A stretch of 64,000 bases of DNA from Amylostereum areolatum (taxonomy: Eukaryota; Basidiomycota; Agaricomycetes; Russulales; Stereaceae). The notes below the pieces were generated by a model that was not told the DNA's origin, made no database searches, and worked only from the letters and a program-made list of their open reading frames with translations. The translations under genes and the position numbers were made by a program. Where the stretch lies: contig SAXG01000002.1 of the NCBI GenBank assembly GCA_012932865.1, positions 1,178,001 through 1,242,000 of the forward strand, in the 5' to 3' direction. Each line of letters begins with the position of its first letter. The stretch's first letter is position 1. Below are positions 23,201 to 34,960 of this stretch, piece after piece.

Positions 23201-23674
23201 TGAACGTTCTAGAAGGGATAGGGCGGATATGGGGAACGGCGGGTGAAGGTCATGTAACGGAACTAGAAAGCGTGCAGGTCAGCGTCGTGGTGGAGGAAGT
23301 GGGACGAGGACGGAGCATACCAGGAGGGCCGTCCGGAGTCGGAAGGTCAAGGTAAGGATCTGTGAGTAGAAATCAGAAAAAAATGGGCATGGCCTCCGGA
23401 AAAGAAGGATAGGAGGGAGTTAAGAGGCGACGACGCGCACGCCGAGCGAAATGGCGCCGACGACAGGGCTGGTCGGTCAACGATGAGGGGAATTGCGCAC
23501 GAAAATTCAAGTCGTTTAACGGCGCGCGTGTTTCAAACTCCGCCGGATCCTGCCACACTGAGAAGTTCACTGAGTTCACTCACCTCCGGTGCCGTTCGCG
23601 AACGCTTTCACTGCGGCGGTCGAGGAAAATAAGGCCGGGTGGGAGATGCGCGGGGGTTCGGCGATTGTGGTCAT
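20244..23674 (-). CDS. YTH-domain m6A-reader with an upstream RRM
   Basis: Five exons: 23674-23584, 23359-23321, 23262-21359, 21302-21157, 21084-20244; 1006 codons. The N-terminal ~450 residues are Pro/Ser/Tyr-rich and disordered. An RRM follows at roughly 470-580, with RNP2-like VMWAGNVP and RNP1-like SNCAFVNF. The YTH domain begins at FPQRYFILKSLTQHDLDLSV and goes through RGVWATQRHNEGILDQAF, VYLIFGVNKSGEFYGYARM, a disordered insert of about 170 residues, and WGQPFRIEWIKTDRLPFYR with RNPWNHGREVKVSRDGTE. The tryptophans in GVWATQ and RIEWI are at the aromatic-cage positions. YTH proteins bind N6-methyladenosine in RNA and control mRNA decay or meiotic programmes. An RRM beside YTH is seen in fungal members. 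Intron 1 (224 nt) is unusually long for this locus. Confidence 0.93.
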
Positions 23675-26014
23675 AACGAGTTAAAGCTAAATCTGTGTTG
23701 GGGAATTCAGTCGAGAACCTGTGCGTTTGACGAAGTGTGCACACGCAAAAGGAGCGGAAACGCACGCAAGCTGTTGGAGACTGAGCAGGGGTGTGACACC
23801 GCTTCTGTGGTGTGCACTTTGCAGTGTGACGGAGAGTGAGGAGAATGGGTGGTTAGCGTTTGGGCGGGGGGAAAGAAATATTGCAGAAGTTTGAGGGGTA
23901 GAGGTGGGGAGGGTATAAGAAGGGGGAGGAGGAGGAGTGGCGGTGAAATCTTATACACTAGCATAGACCCATGCATTGCACTCATTCAAGTAGCAAGGCT
24001 GTGGTGATTGTATTCAAATAAGCAACAAATAAGCATAACTAAGTACTAAGCATGAAGTGTAGAAGATTCAACTCGCAGTCCGATAGTAGGAAAACTGTAG
24101 CCGGGATGCCTAGAGGGGTTTGTGACGGTCCCAAATGCTCTCGCTCGTGTCGGGCTCTCTTGGCAATCTGCCATTTCGATAGCAGAGTGGGTTGTTCTGT
24201 TCCTTGAGGGTTCAGAGCTGGAGTCCTTGGGGGCGTAGGAAGCAAGTCGCCGAGGGCCGAGTAGGCCTGCGAATATGCAATGTCGATGAGGACATATCAC
24301 CTGTGATATGGATAACAAAAGGATCAGTAAAGCCTTTACTATCACATTGATTGATACTGTATGCACGTACCATCTATGAAAGCTCCGTTCGAGGCTTGCT
24401 GGTTGGTTGGGTTCTTGCATTATCGTGTCGCCTGTCGTTGATTCGGACGTGGACGACACAATACAATGCTGTTGCGGACCTTCAGGATCCTGAGGATGTC
24501 GTTGTGCTCGCACTCAAGACCGGCGGTGGCCAATGGCGTCAGCCGAGGAAAGCTGTAGACAACAATATAGTAAGCAAGGACATTGATCAGTTTGTTAAGG
24601 TCAGTCATACCTGGACGGCCGTGTTCTCGTTCGCTTGCGAGGAGGTTGAATGGGCACTGTTTCTGGGGGCTGCATCTTGGACGGAATCAGTGGACCTGCG
24701 TTCCTGCTCGGTGCACCATCCCAATGGCCAGCCAATGTCACCCCCAACTCGCATAGATTCTTCTGCACAAATAGTACATGTCAGTTCGTCTCGCAAGAGA
24801 GAAAGAAAATGCGCACATGATCCAGATGAATGCACCGAGATGCACTGGATGCAGATGACAGGGTGTGCTGTACTGTGTCGTGTCGGGTCGTGTCGTGTCG
24901 TACATCACTCGAGCTCGGGACCACCACGCCTCATCCGAGCACCGAGGAAATTTCCCGAAAAATCTCTAGATATATAAATAAATCCAATCAGGGGGGGTGG
25001 GAGCGACGCGGTCATCGTGACCGAAGCGACAAAACACGTCCGTGTTGCTGCACAAACATTGCTTTGGAGGAAAATTGATTTGAATTTGTTTTCTGATATA
25101 CAAAGTAAAAGGTATAAGTAGGGCTGTGCCATGGAGGCTACTTTGACGCTAACGGCGGTGCGTAGAGGTGCCATAGAGAGTGGGAAGGTATGACGGTGGC
25201 CAAGTACGTGGTGGAGGTCAAGACGAAGAGCGACGCGGCGACCCGGCCGACGCGCAAGCCTAGGATGACGCAAGCAGCCACGTGCATTTGTCAACGCGAC
25301 CTGTCACGTGTCGCGTTACGATGACGTGGCTGTTGTCCCACAACCAATCAGAAAGCTCACTTGTCTCGCGGTTTGTGTCGTGACGTGACGCAGCGCTCCA
25401 CCGCGTCTCTCTTTGTATTAAAGGATAGTGGGCCCCCAAGTGAGACCCTCCACTGGCCCTGGACTGGATATCCTTCTTGGACGAAGTAGTATCACTTGGA
25501 ATACGCCAGCTCTCTCCATCCTCGTCCGTCCCCCCACCCACGCCTATGACGTCACTTTTACCCCCTTTCGGGTTCATTTTATATTTACCCACGATTTTCT
25601 CTCCATTTATTGCACGCTTTCTCTCCCCTTTATCGCCAAAATATTCAATCACCTTCTCCTCCATCACTTTCCCGGCGCATCGCGCACTCGCCGATCTGTC
25701 CTTCCGATTCGCTCGAGAACTTCCTAGACTAAGACCATACACATATCGATTCCTCGATCCAGCATACGCCTTAACACCCTCCCGCGATCGTTCCCTGCAT
25801 CGCCAATGCTCGCGCTCAGCGCTTACTTAGCCCAGGGTCCCGTCAAAACCGTGCCTTGTAGACATTAAGATCCACCGTCAACTCGACAACCCGACCCCGC
25901 CGATTTTGAGCTCGTGGACTCGTAAGACAAGTGGAGTGCGCTTGGAGTGCCCTCGTCCTCCGTCTATTAGCAACGCGCGCAGGATTCGCGGCTTGCCGAG
26001 GCCCCACGCGAGAC
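23675..26014. other. Intergenic; unresolved exon-like pieces on the minus strand at 24.0-24.8 kb
   Basis: The first part is the YTH promoter. On the minus strand between 24039 and 24830 there are several open pieces with good splice borders: one ending ENTAVQ before GTATGA at about 24611, one reading DPEGPQQHCIVSSTSES, and a last one GDLLPTPPRTPALNPQGTE to a stop at 24039. I could not join them in one frame or find a start, so I do not call a gene. The rest holds TATA-poor, pyrimidine-rich DNA and nothing I recognise. Confidence 0.3.
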
Positions 26015-26875
26015 TCAAATTGGGGGTTTCGCGATCCCCGCCGTCAGCTTGTAGTAAACCACCGACGAGTCGTCGGCAGCGATGGCAAGGTACACTTCCG
26101 TGGGATGCCCCAACCCTTCGAACGCGTCTGTCAACCTGCCCACATGCGCCGATCAGCTTTCGGGGCCGGCGCCAGCCTCTCCGGAGGCGAACAATACACA
26201 TACCAGGCCATGGACAGCATCTCTGCGAGTGAACATGGTACGACGCACGATAGGCCTTCCTGCAAAACCCGAGAAGGAGGCAACGGCTGATCAGTGGGGC
26301 GAAACGCCACTTCCGCGAAAGAGGACGTAACGCGCACAGTCCAGGTGGAGAACAAGTGGAGAATCAAAAAGAAGGCGCGAAAGCAGGGCGATGGGGAACC
26401 ACTCACAGCGTCCGTCCTCTGACCTCGAAAGCCCACCCTCCCGCACGCAGGTAGATCCACCACCTCCAATCCGCTCCACTGCTGTGCTGCACCGCCCCAA
26501 CCCCACATCGGAAAAGACGTCCCCCACACAGGAAAAAACAAGGTCCGTCAGCGATAGATAGACGTTCAGGCAGGCAGCGCCCCTCGGGCCCGGAGTCGCT
26601 CACCCAGCAGAAGGTCATTGAACGTTTGGTACGCCGCGCCCGCTGCGCGCGGGTACTTCGGCAGGTACGCAGATAGCTCGGCGTGCTGTGTTGGGGCGGC
26701 CCCAGTTTAGCATGATCGGTTCTTACAGGCAGACGCGGGATGCCCGAGAATGAGAGAGGATGCTTACTGAAGGATGGACTTGCATCGTCGTGGTCGTGTC
26801 GAGAAAGATCGAGCGTCCAGACATTCGGATATAACGCGTAGCCGAGGAGCCGGCGAAGATCCGTGAGAATTTCAT
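26015..26875 (-). CDS. SEN15: tRNA-splicing endonuclease subunit Sen15
   Basis: Five exons: 26875-26768, 26685-26604, 26486-26407, 26259-26204, 26135-26015; 148 codons from the first ATG. Family features: MQVHPSHAELSAYLPKYPRA, YQTFNDLLLAQQWSGLEVVD, VVPCSLAEMLSMAWLTDAFE, and the C-terminal strand region TEVYLAIAADDSSVVYYKL ending GIAKPPI. Sen15 is a non-catalytic structural subunit of the heterotetrameric endonuclease that cuts introns from pre-tRNAs. Other Sen15 proteins usually begin close to the MQVHPS position, so the 30 residues before it may be untranslated or a later start may be used. Intron 3 has a good branch point (CACTGATC) before TTTTGCAG; a nearer acceptor at GATCAG would add nine residues in frame. 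Identity is firm; the N-terminus is not. Confidence 0.85.
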
Positions 26876-27167
26876 GCCTGTCTCGGACCTCGGCCCTCGA
26901 CTTCGAAGGATAATGAAAAATAAGCGAACAATGTTACGAGAAGGTTCTCCGAGCAGCTTCGAACCTTGCCCCACTGAGTTACTCTTTCCTCATCCTCAGC
27001 AAACAGACGCTGAGCGGCGTTCTGATAGAAACATGCCAACTCGGATCGGCATTGGTGGAGACGACCACACACGAAAAGAGGACAAGCATACGTGCTATTG
27101 GTACAACTCATGAATCAAGATTACTCATACATGCGGTACAATATTTCAGTCATGACTCCGAGACATC

Positions 27168-27954
27168 CTACAATTCGCCACGCTGTGAACGGAGCAAACA
27201 AAAAGTCAGCAAGTTATTCTAGGCCGCACGATCATGTTCCAGCACATACCTTGCGCTCTCCGCCACGCGCAGCCATGTCAGGATTGCCAGACGCCTTGCC
27301 CATGACTTTCTCAGCGGTGCCTACCATAGTCCGTCAGATACATCCGTTGTAACTGCATGTGCGACACAAACCCACCTTTGGCTTTCTCCATCATCGTGGG
27401 CTTGTGCTGCGTGCCGCCAGTCGTCGCGCCTTGTCCCAGCGATTGCGAGCCATACTCGTTCCCGGAGCCCGCCACACCGCCCGACGCATCCTGTCGCCCG
27501 CTGCCATAGTCCTCCTCGCCGCGCCCCGTGTCGGAGCCTAACAAGTCCGTCCCGCCGGTGCCGTAGCCGGTGCCCGCACCCGAGCCCGCCATACGATCCG
27601 TCTGCCTGTCGCCGCCCATGGTGCCGGCGCCGGGGATACTATCAGCATCGTACCCTTGCGTGTCGGCGTAGCGTCCTTGGGAACCGAGACCAGACATAGT
27701 GTTCGCATCGTTGCCTATGCATGAGAGAACACGTCCGAGTATGAGGGAAAGGCTGTATTGGAAGATGATAAGATGAAAGACGCACCCGTCTTGAAACCCG
27801 AGGTGGTATCGAACTCGTTGTCGCGTCGCTGGCTAGCGTAGGTACCTCCGCCTTGTTGATCAGCAGTGCCGAACTGGTTGTTCATATCGTTGCCGAGGCC
27901 GGCGCCTTGCTCGGTGTTGCGGCCACTGCCAAAGTTGTCGGTTTCGTAAGACAT
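27168..27954 (-). CDS. Gly/Ser-rich small protein with CsbD-like tail
   Basis: Four exons: 27954-27786, 27714-27376, 27320-27250, 27182-27168; 197 codons. The body is very rich in Gly, Asp, Gln, Ser and Thr without cysteine or hydrophobic segments, as in desiccation or stress proteins (MSYETDNFGSGRNTEQGAG at the start). The C-terminal motif MEKAKGTAEKVMGKASGNPD, followed by ERKRGEL and the stop, resembles the CsbD-like stress-protein repeat; that match is from memory. There is no signal peptide. The final exon is only 15 nt, including the stop. Likely a cytosolic, intrinsically disordered stress protein; no firm family name is offered. Confidence 0.75.
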
Positions 27955-30329
27955 ATTGAAGAAAGAGGTGGGTTGAATGGGGGTGAGTTGGTGAGTAAGT
28001 TCGTGCTAGTGAGGGTGAGGTGACAGTAAAAATGAGGTTTATATCTATGGAAAGTCAATAGATGACGACGGGATGACGTCGGGAGGGTCATCCCAAGTCT
28101 GTGGCGTTACACCACCAGCAGTTGCCTCAGCATGACTCTATGCGGGGCCATTCGGATGAGTCTGATGGCGTGACCAAGGGTTCACGCTAGCATCGTGTCA
28201 GCTTCAATCCAACCCCCTCAATCTCGGCGCCATTCCGATTATCCGTTGCGAGAAAGTCGGCTTCGCGCCCAAGTCAGCGTGAGTACAGGTTGTCCTCTCA
28301 GTTTCAATCCCCACAGAGTCCTCGATGGACGGCGACGAGCGCGGGTTATGTAAGCAGTATTCATTTTCGTCGTCGCGCCAAGTCATCCTCGACTCCTTGT
28401 TTCCTCTCACCACGTCCTTCTCTTCTCCCCGTCCTTCACCTGGCCATAACCCCTCATCTGTAATGGGCGACTCCGACGTACCGAGATTTGGACGGCGCGT
28501 CAGGGTTTCCGTGGATGTACGAAGGGTTGGGTATGGACTCTCCCTTCGACACTCTCATGTGGGCATCATCCAGAGTCTGGACCATGGTGCGTGTTCTATT
28601 CACTTACCGCCCACCTGCCCTCACGACAGCATTCAGGATTTGCACATGCTCCGGCGCCCCTCTTGTTGTCGCTGGCAGTCGTCCTCACCTTCGCTCGCGG
28701 CCTTGAACTTTACTCCTGGTCTTGAACTTTGCTCGTGGTCTTGAACTTTACTCTCGGTCTCTCGATTTTTGCTTGCGGTCTTGGTCCTCGCTCGCGATCT
28801 TGGTCCCGCTCGCGCTCCTCTCTGGTCCTGGCTCTCTGTCCCCTGGCTCACTGGGTTCCCTGGTCTTATCTCGGTCTCCGTCTGGTCCACCTGCTTTGTT
28901 GGCATCCCAGGTAACCCTCTCTCACCTGTCATCCCTCTCCATATATCCCGTAGCAGCCCCCATATACTCTGTAGTTATCAAATGAAAATATCATGATTTT
29001 CTTCCTTCTACATCAGGATAAGATCGCGATAAGCACGATTTAAGCCAGCAACCCGCCGAGCGATTCTTGATGAGCTTAGTAAGATTATTGGATTGAATCC
29101 AAAGAACCTCAGCTTCGGGCCCAAGGGAATTCGTTGAGCGTGATATCCGCTTGACATTTTTGGATTCCATCCATCGGCACACCAACTTCAAACTCAGGGG
29201 CGTGATATCGGAATGAAGCTGAGGGATCGCCTGGTGGTGTAGACAGGATCGCAAGTCATCTGGTGGTGTTTCACCGCCCAGTGAGCTCCCAGGTCCATCG
29301 TCGCGCCCAGAGGTGGTAAGCATTTGAACCCCAGATGGAAGGCTAGTTTCTTGAATGACCTAGGCATGGTACGTCGTTCGTGTAGTCATGGGCAGTGAAG
29401 CCGCCAAGTCTCCAGCGGACCTGTACTGTGACTGAACTTGCTCCAATGCGTACCGGGGCGGATGCGCACATAGCTCCAAGATTAGACAGCTCCAACTGCC
29501 AGCGCGTTGCGCAGGAGTGGCATGCTCGTTTTGTAAAACTTGAAGATCGTAACTTAAATGACCCAGGTCCCAAAGGTTCCGAGAGACTGGCATGTCCTGA
29601 GAGAAGAAAAAGAGCCTGCAAAAATTGCGTAGGGACATGAAGCTTAGAGGCTAATGTGGAGGTCGTGAGTGAAGCTCACCTAGAGTGAAGAGCGAAGGTA
29701 GACAATCATCGTAAGTTATCTGACTCGGAATCACAAGTCTAAGCACTGGGAGCTTATGTCAGCTGAGCCAAATTCCTGTCAGCTCGTCTCCTTGTTGCTG
29801 TCTAAAAACTGTACATGTTTCAAGGCATTGTACGAAATATCGCACTCCTTAGATGTCGTTCATGAAGTATTGCGCACGCGGTGGACCGAGTTGACAACGC
29901 AAACGCCCGACGCGACCTGACGCGACCGTCTCACGTGGCATTTTATAACGACCCGTGACCGCGCCAGCCCCGATCCCCAAGTCCCCGAACCCGACTGAAA
30001 GCCTCCCATTTATTACCGTTTCACACATCCCAACCACCCTATATGTCTCCCTTGAACACCCTCCTGAATGAACAATTTGGCTGGCTATGCAGAAGCACCG
30101 TCGTGGGGCCATCGATCCCAAGGAAGCGTATCCAAGACCCAAGTATAGCTGTCTATGGACGTTTGACTTATGAGCGACCTTGGGAGCGACCTTGGCAGTG
30201 CAAGGAGCATAACGGTGAGTACACAGAAAAGCGTTCAGTTCCTGTTCTCTATACCTATACTTGGTTTCTTCCAGTAAACTCCACTTTAGCACTAGGCGAC
30301 GACCGCATATACACACGTCGAATTTAGCA
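27955..30329. other. Long intergenic region, no assignable gene
   Basis: It starts with the promoter of the Gly-rich gene. At 28.7-28.9 kb there is purine/pyrimidine-biased repetitive DNA (listed separately) that encodes highly charged, low-complexity strings on the minus strand. Frames at 28991-29640 on the minus strand are open but not homologous to anything I recognise; they may be gene remains. Confidence 0.35.
28701..28758. repeat. Three tandem copies of a ~19-base unit
   Basis: The unit CTTGAACTTTACTCxxGGT occurs three times head to tail (28701-28720, 28721-28739, 28740-28758) with one or two differences each. Decayed relatives (TTGGTCCTCGCTCGCGATC type) continue to about 28830. Confidence 0.6.
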
Positions 30330-31551
30330 ATGACCAGTCAGTCAGAAGACGGTGCTAGTAAGACGTGCTTTGGTTCCCGGCTAATGTTGAGCGCTTACAG
30401 CTTCCAGGCAACCACCCCCACATGGACGATGTTCTCATAGCTGCAACGTTGCCTTCGCGGTCTATCGATTTACAACCGACGGACGACTGTGACGGTCGGA
30501 CTGAATGCCTCTTATCTGTGCATGCACAGCGCCAGATCTTCGACCACCCCGACTTTCCTCAACGCTTGGTGAAACCGTCAAAAACCATGTATGCTCTTCG
30601 TGAGACTCGTACGGCCGTGCAGGCTGTCTTTGCTCTGGACGACGTGCAGACGGGCGAGCTCATCATGAGCGAGCGGCCGCTTCTTGTGGTACCCCAGGCA
30701 CCAATCGCGCTATCAAAAGACAGAAGCCTAGTACGCCAGAACCAAGGGGTGAGTATTTCATGGGGAAAAGGTGGAACCATCTAACCTAGGAGGCTGCAGG
30801 ACATGAAAGAGTGGAACAAGTGCTTGAAGGCCGTGGTCGATCGAATGGATGCCCAAAGGCGAAATGCGTTTTACGCGCTTGCCAATACACGCACGAAGGA
30901 CAACCGGGCGGTGAATGTCTTGGGTATCGTTGCCACGAATGGATTTGACGCCAGCGAGTTGTGCGAAAAAGACAGGCCGGACGCGATGGGAGGGTACACT
31001 GTGGTGGGGACGGATATCTCGCGTTTGAACCACAGGTAAGGATCTATCTCGTTCTTATTTTCCTTCCATTTGACCGGAAACGGCACAGCTGCTGTCCCAA
31101 TGCGACCTACAGTTTTCAACCGGACACCTTTGGCATGGAGTTGCGTGCGGCTCGCCGCATCCGCGCCGACGAAGAAATCACGATTTCCTACTGTCCGATA
31201 TTCGACACTCATGAAGTTCGGCGACAAAAGTTGGCGCTATATGGGTTCGACTGCACCTGCGCGGCTTGCTCCAACCCTATCATATCCGATGGCGTGCGAT
31301 GTCGTTCTGAGTTCCAGGATCCGCTTCAGCCGGGCGTGGCGAGCATCACAACATCGTTGGACCTCCTCAAGGCTCTGGAACACGAGGGCTTGCAGGGGAG
31401 CTCGCAATACGTGGACTATCTCAAGTGTGCGTCGGAGGCTTATCATAAGGCAGGCAACGCAGCCAAGGCGGAGGAATACCGGGTCAAAGTGTTCAAGGCT
31501 GCGCTTGGGTGGACAGGTCGAACGCGGGCGTTCGGAGTGGCGTTGTTCTGA
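30330..31551 (+). CDS. SET-domain protein, divergent copy D
   Basis: Four exons: 30330-30357, 30408-30748, 30800-31035, 31089-31551; 355 codons. It shares the SET-family layout but is the most divergent copy: AVFALDDVQTGELIMSERPL replaces GMFALEDIEPGDLILSERPL, then RRNAFYALANTRTKDNRAVN, NHSCCPNA (across intron 3), FGMELRAARRIRADEEITIS and FDCTCAACSN. The tail ends YHKAGNAAKAEEYRVKVF. The Gly-x-Gly of the SAM-binding N-terminal motif (GLGMFAL in A) reads AVQAVFAL here, so cofactor binding may be altered. The short start MTSQSEDGA was chosen because its donor phase matches the acceptor after CTTCCAG; an alternative acceptor six bases upstream breaks the phase. It is divergently placed relative to the left array. 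Confidence 0.8.
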
Positions 31552-31837
31552 CACTCGATTCCTGGTCGAGCACGTTTCTTTGTTTTCTGCCTTTCATCGT
31601 CTGCCTTCCCACGTTTTTTGTTGATGTTCCTTTGTTCACCCACCTCGTGTCCTTTGTGCATTGAGCCTCTATCGATCATTCGTGACTTCCATGAGCCTCC
31701 TTTCTGCTTCTCTCATATATATTCCTCTGTTCATCGATGTCCGCCTTTCCCATTACCCTCATCTGCACGCTCTCACTCCTACCTCCGCCTCATCGTCACC
31801 TTCGTCTTCACCCTTCCTCACTCTCCCTACGATTTCC

Positions 31838-33280
31838 ATGGTCAAATCAAACCGCAAATCCAAGAAAGGCGGGAAGCGCGTCGCTTGTACGTGTTCGACT
31901 ACGTTCTACCCATCGACCGTCACTGAATCCTCGACCAGCCAAAGACGCGATTTCTGAGGGAAACCGTCCGTCGAACGTTGCGATTCCCGAATCCGAGACG
32001 GGTGCGTGCTGCGATATTACTGCATTCTGAACCAGTGACTGACTCCACATTCACCCACTTCCAGACCTTCCCTCGGATAACGCTATTCCTGAGCTGGATG
32101 CGCCCAAGCTAGACGATACGACACCACTTGAACAGGTCACGGTACCCACGACCCTACCCGTCGTTCCAGGTTGGGAGGCACCTGAAGATTCTCCGGATGG
32201 GTATACGGAATGTACCATCCCAAAGCTCCTCAAACTGCAGATCGTCGACGGTTACGGACTTCATAGGCCTCTCCGTCGACCCAGCAGAATTATATATGCG
32301 ATTCTCGAGACGCCCTCCCGCGGTCGTGGGATGTTCGCTCTAGAGGATATCGAGCCTGGCGATCTTATTTTGAGCGAGCGGCCGCTCCTCATGAGATCGC
32401 CCAACCTGCGTGGGCCCGGCGGCATGCCCAGCAATTTAACCCCTGCGCAAGAAAGACTGGTCGTATGTTGGTCCATTTCGGTGATAGCTGTCGAGCTTAC
32501 TGTTCCTTCATCCAATAGGTCCTAGAGTCATCGAACGAATTATTGAATCTCTCAGTCAGCCGTATGACGCTTTCGCGTCGCGAGGCGTACATGTCCCTCG
32601 CCAACAGCCACACGCAGGACGGAAGCGGCGCTGCTCTAGGTATCATGCGCACGAACGGGTTTGCGATATCGGCCAAGACTCTGACCGAAGGCGGGGACGA
32701 AGATGAAATATATAGTGTTGTTGCAGAGCAGTTATCGCACATCAACCATAGGTTTGTGAATCAATGCTGCGCGTTTGATACCAACCATTCTGACGAACCT
32801 CTCAGCTGTTCGCCCAACGTCACATGGAACTGGGACAGGGCCTCGTTCGGGATGGAGTTGCGCGCGGTGCGGAAAATCCGCAAGGACGAGGAAATGTTCG
32901 TCCACTACTGTGTACTGGATGCCCCGTCCGCCAAGCGCCAGGACGTACTTGCGCCGTACGGCTTTCGCTGCTCCTGTGCATCCTGCAGCGACCCGATTGC
33001 ATCTGACCGCCGCCGTCGCGAGATTACATCTGGACCCTTCGCCAAAGCGGCCCCAGGGTCCGTGAGCCTCAAGGCGAGCCTGAATCAGCTCCGACAGATC
33101 GAGGAGGAAGGGCTAGAGATACTTCCACATTACATCCATGCCCTTCGGTGCACGGCGAAGGCGTACGAGAAGGCGGGAAACCTAGAGAAGGAGAGGGAGT
33201 TCCGGAAGAAGGTGTATCTCCATACGCTGGGGTTGATGGGAAGAGCGCGAGCGATGGATGTATTATGTGACGGTTACTGA
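31838..33280 (+). CDS. SET-domain protein, copy E
   Basis: Five exons: 31838-31886, 31939-32001, 32065-32462, 32519-32751, 32806-33280; 405 codons. Its start MVKSNRKSKKGGKRVA and exon 4 length (233 nt) match SET-B. Signatures: RGRGMFALEDIEPGDLILSE, REAYMSLANSHTQDGSGAAL, INH-SCSPNV across intron 4, FGMELRAVRKIRKDEEMFVH and RCSCASCSD. A helical tail follows with CTAKAYEKAGNLEKEREF. Intron 2 has the normal donor GTGCGT at the place where SET-B has lost it. Intron 4 is 54 nt, a multiple of three without a stop, so retention would insert 18 residues inside the NHSC motif. Complete and apparently functional. Confidence 0.86.
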
Positions 33281-33686
33281 CTGTCAAGTTCGTGGTTGCT
33301 GACTGAAGTCTTCTAGAACCATCCTCGAGTTCGTCGGATTCACGATCCCCAATTTGGTGAGAACCTGAATCAGTCATGTCATTGTGTCTACGAGGTTCTG
33401 TTTTTTTTTGTACTGGTATGCATGTCTTGTATAGTACTACTCTATCACGGTCGCCCGTATTGTTGACTGTCCGTCGTCCCGTTGTATTGTATAGTTTTGC
33501 ATTTTACGTTTTTCTGTGGGTTTAAATAAATCAATTGTCGGTCACTGCCGATATTCTTACCTCTCGCTATCAGTGGCGGCACAGGTCATATTCGAGATCT
33601 AGGTCTGTTCGATAGATTACAGGGGGGATATTATACTTGATAACATCTACCATGTAAGGCCGAATGTTCGACGGTGCGTGTGACAC
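33281..33686. other. Spacer with poly-T tract
   Basis: Convergent 3' ends of SET-E and 7-TM copy 2. It contains a poly-T tract near 33401 and AAATAAAT at about 33523 that could serve as a polyadenylation signal. No gene. Confidence 0.4.
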
Positions 33687-34960
33687 TTAGGCCGCCTTTA
33701 TCGTGCTTTGCAGAAGGATGCGTTCAAGTTGAGCTTTCTCCCTGTAGACGAGCAAAATAACGATAGTCGGATAAAGGCCCTTTGGAAACATCTTCGACTG
33801 AGTACCTCGGTGTAAAAACAGCGAGGGGAAGGGTATCAGCGTACCGTAATCTGAACTATACTCTGCTGAATCGTCCAGCTCACGAGTGCCCCCAACAGTT
33901 CGAATTCAGCCGCGACAATCAAGACCTACAGAAGACATTAGTATGACATAATGTCAGATTGACTTCATGGTTGAGATGACTTGCCCATACTAAAAGGTAT
34001 ACGACCCCGGACTCTGTGATAATCACTAGAGCATGTACAGCAACAGAAGTAGTCCTGATACCCGTGGCTGGATCGTCCCGTATGGACTTCCGGAACATCC
34101 TACAAGCTTAATAGTCAACATGTGCTTGAATTGTTAACGAAGCGGAAACCAGAGCACCAGGTCTTGTACGTCACAAGCAAAGTTCCCCACAGGTTATTTA
34201 AGGCAGACAGCCCAAGAGCTACGAGGGTGATATTTCCGTTGGCAGCTTGGTCCACATGTGGGTCTATGCAAAGCACCGCTTTCACAATGTATACAGCTTT
34301 CACAAGGGAATAAAAATCAGCGCGACCTACTGAATTAGGCAAGCACACGGACATACCAATAGTGACGAGCGCAAGACCGGTAGATATCGTCATGACGAGT
34401 TTCGAGCGGTTCCATATTACCCATGCCCTCCATACAACGATCGCGTCGCTCAAGAACCACTGCAGCAGCCCGTATCAGTAACTTCGGCGTCGAACTGAAC
34501 GTCAACCACTTACATTGATTAACTGAACGTCTGACATGGCTTCTAGTAAGTTATGGACTGAGCTGGGTACCAAGGAGCAAATAATATCATCTTCTATGGA
34601 GTTTGCGATGTTGATAAGATGCCCTGCGAAGTGCACGAGTGCGACAAAAAACATGCTGCCAATGACGAGTGTCAAGTAGACTTCGGCTCTTGACCGTGGA
34701 CACTTGTAGCTATACATACTTTGGTATCAACGTGGATACGACGGGCTTGCTAGCAGAGGAATAACTTTACATACCGGAGAGCGGAAATAGAAACGGTCAT
34801 CAAGACCGTGTACATCCCTATGTTAAAGTTTAGGATCAATTTCAGAGAGATGTTGGGCACACATACCAAACAGAGCTGCTTCGACTGCCATAGGGAAGAC
34901 CAGCTCGCGGGCAGTGAAGCGTCGTTGTCCCTGCGTCTTGTAGCAGCCAGGGGGTAGCAT
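33687..34960 (-). CDS. 7-TM membrane protein, copy 2, one GC-AG intron
   Basis: Eight exons: 34960-34867, 34817-34775, 34718-34514, 34459-34357, 34329-34158, 34099-33985, 33925-33845, 33779-33687; 301 codons. Family marks: FPMAVEAALFG, WFLSDAIVVWRAWVIWNRS, LSALNNLWGTLLVTYKTW, VIITESGVVYLLVW, and the last span GLYPTIVILLVY. Intron 6 begins with GCAAGT instead of GT; this is supported because exon 6 is then exactly 115 nt, the length found in both paralogues. The next gene (copy 3) is on the same strand 785 bases upstream. The function is not known; hydrophobic profile and conserved loop residues are all that can be seen. Confidence 0.8.

Noticed and set aside
25260..25742. 160-codon minus-strand frame near 25.5 kb
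   Set aside because: Low-complexity charged text without conserved blocks; the opposite strand is pyrimidine-rich promoter-like DNA.
28633..28985. Charged repeat frames at 28.7-28.9 kb as an RS-type protein
   Set aside because: They follow directly from a short tandem DNA repeat and change frame repeatedly; no start, splice plan or domain.
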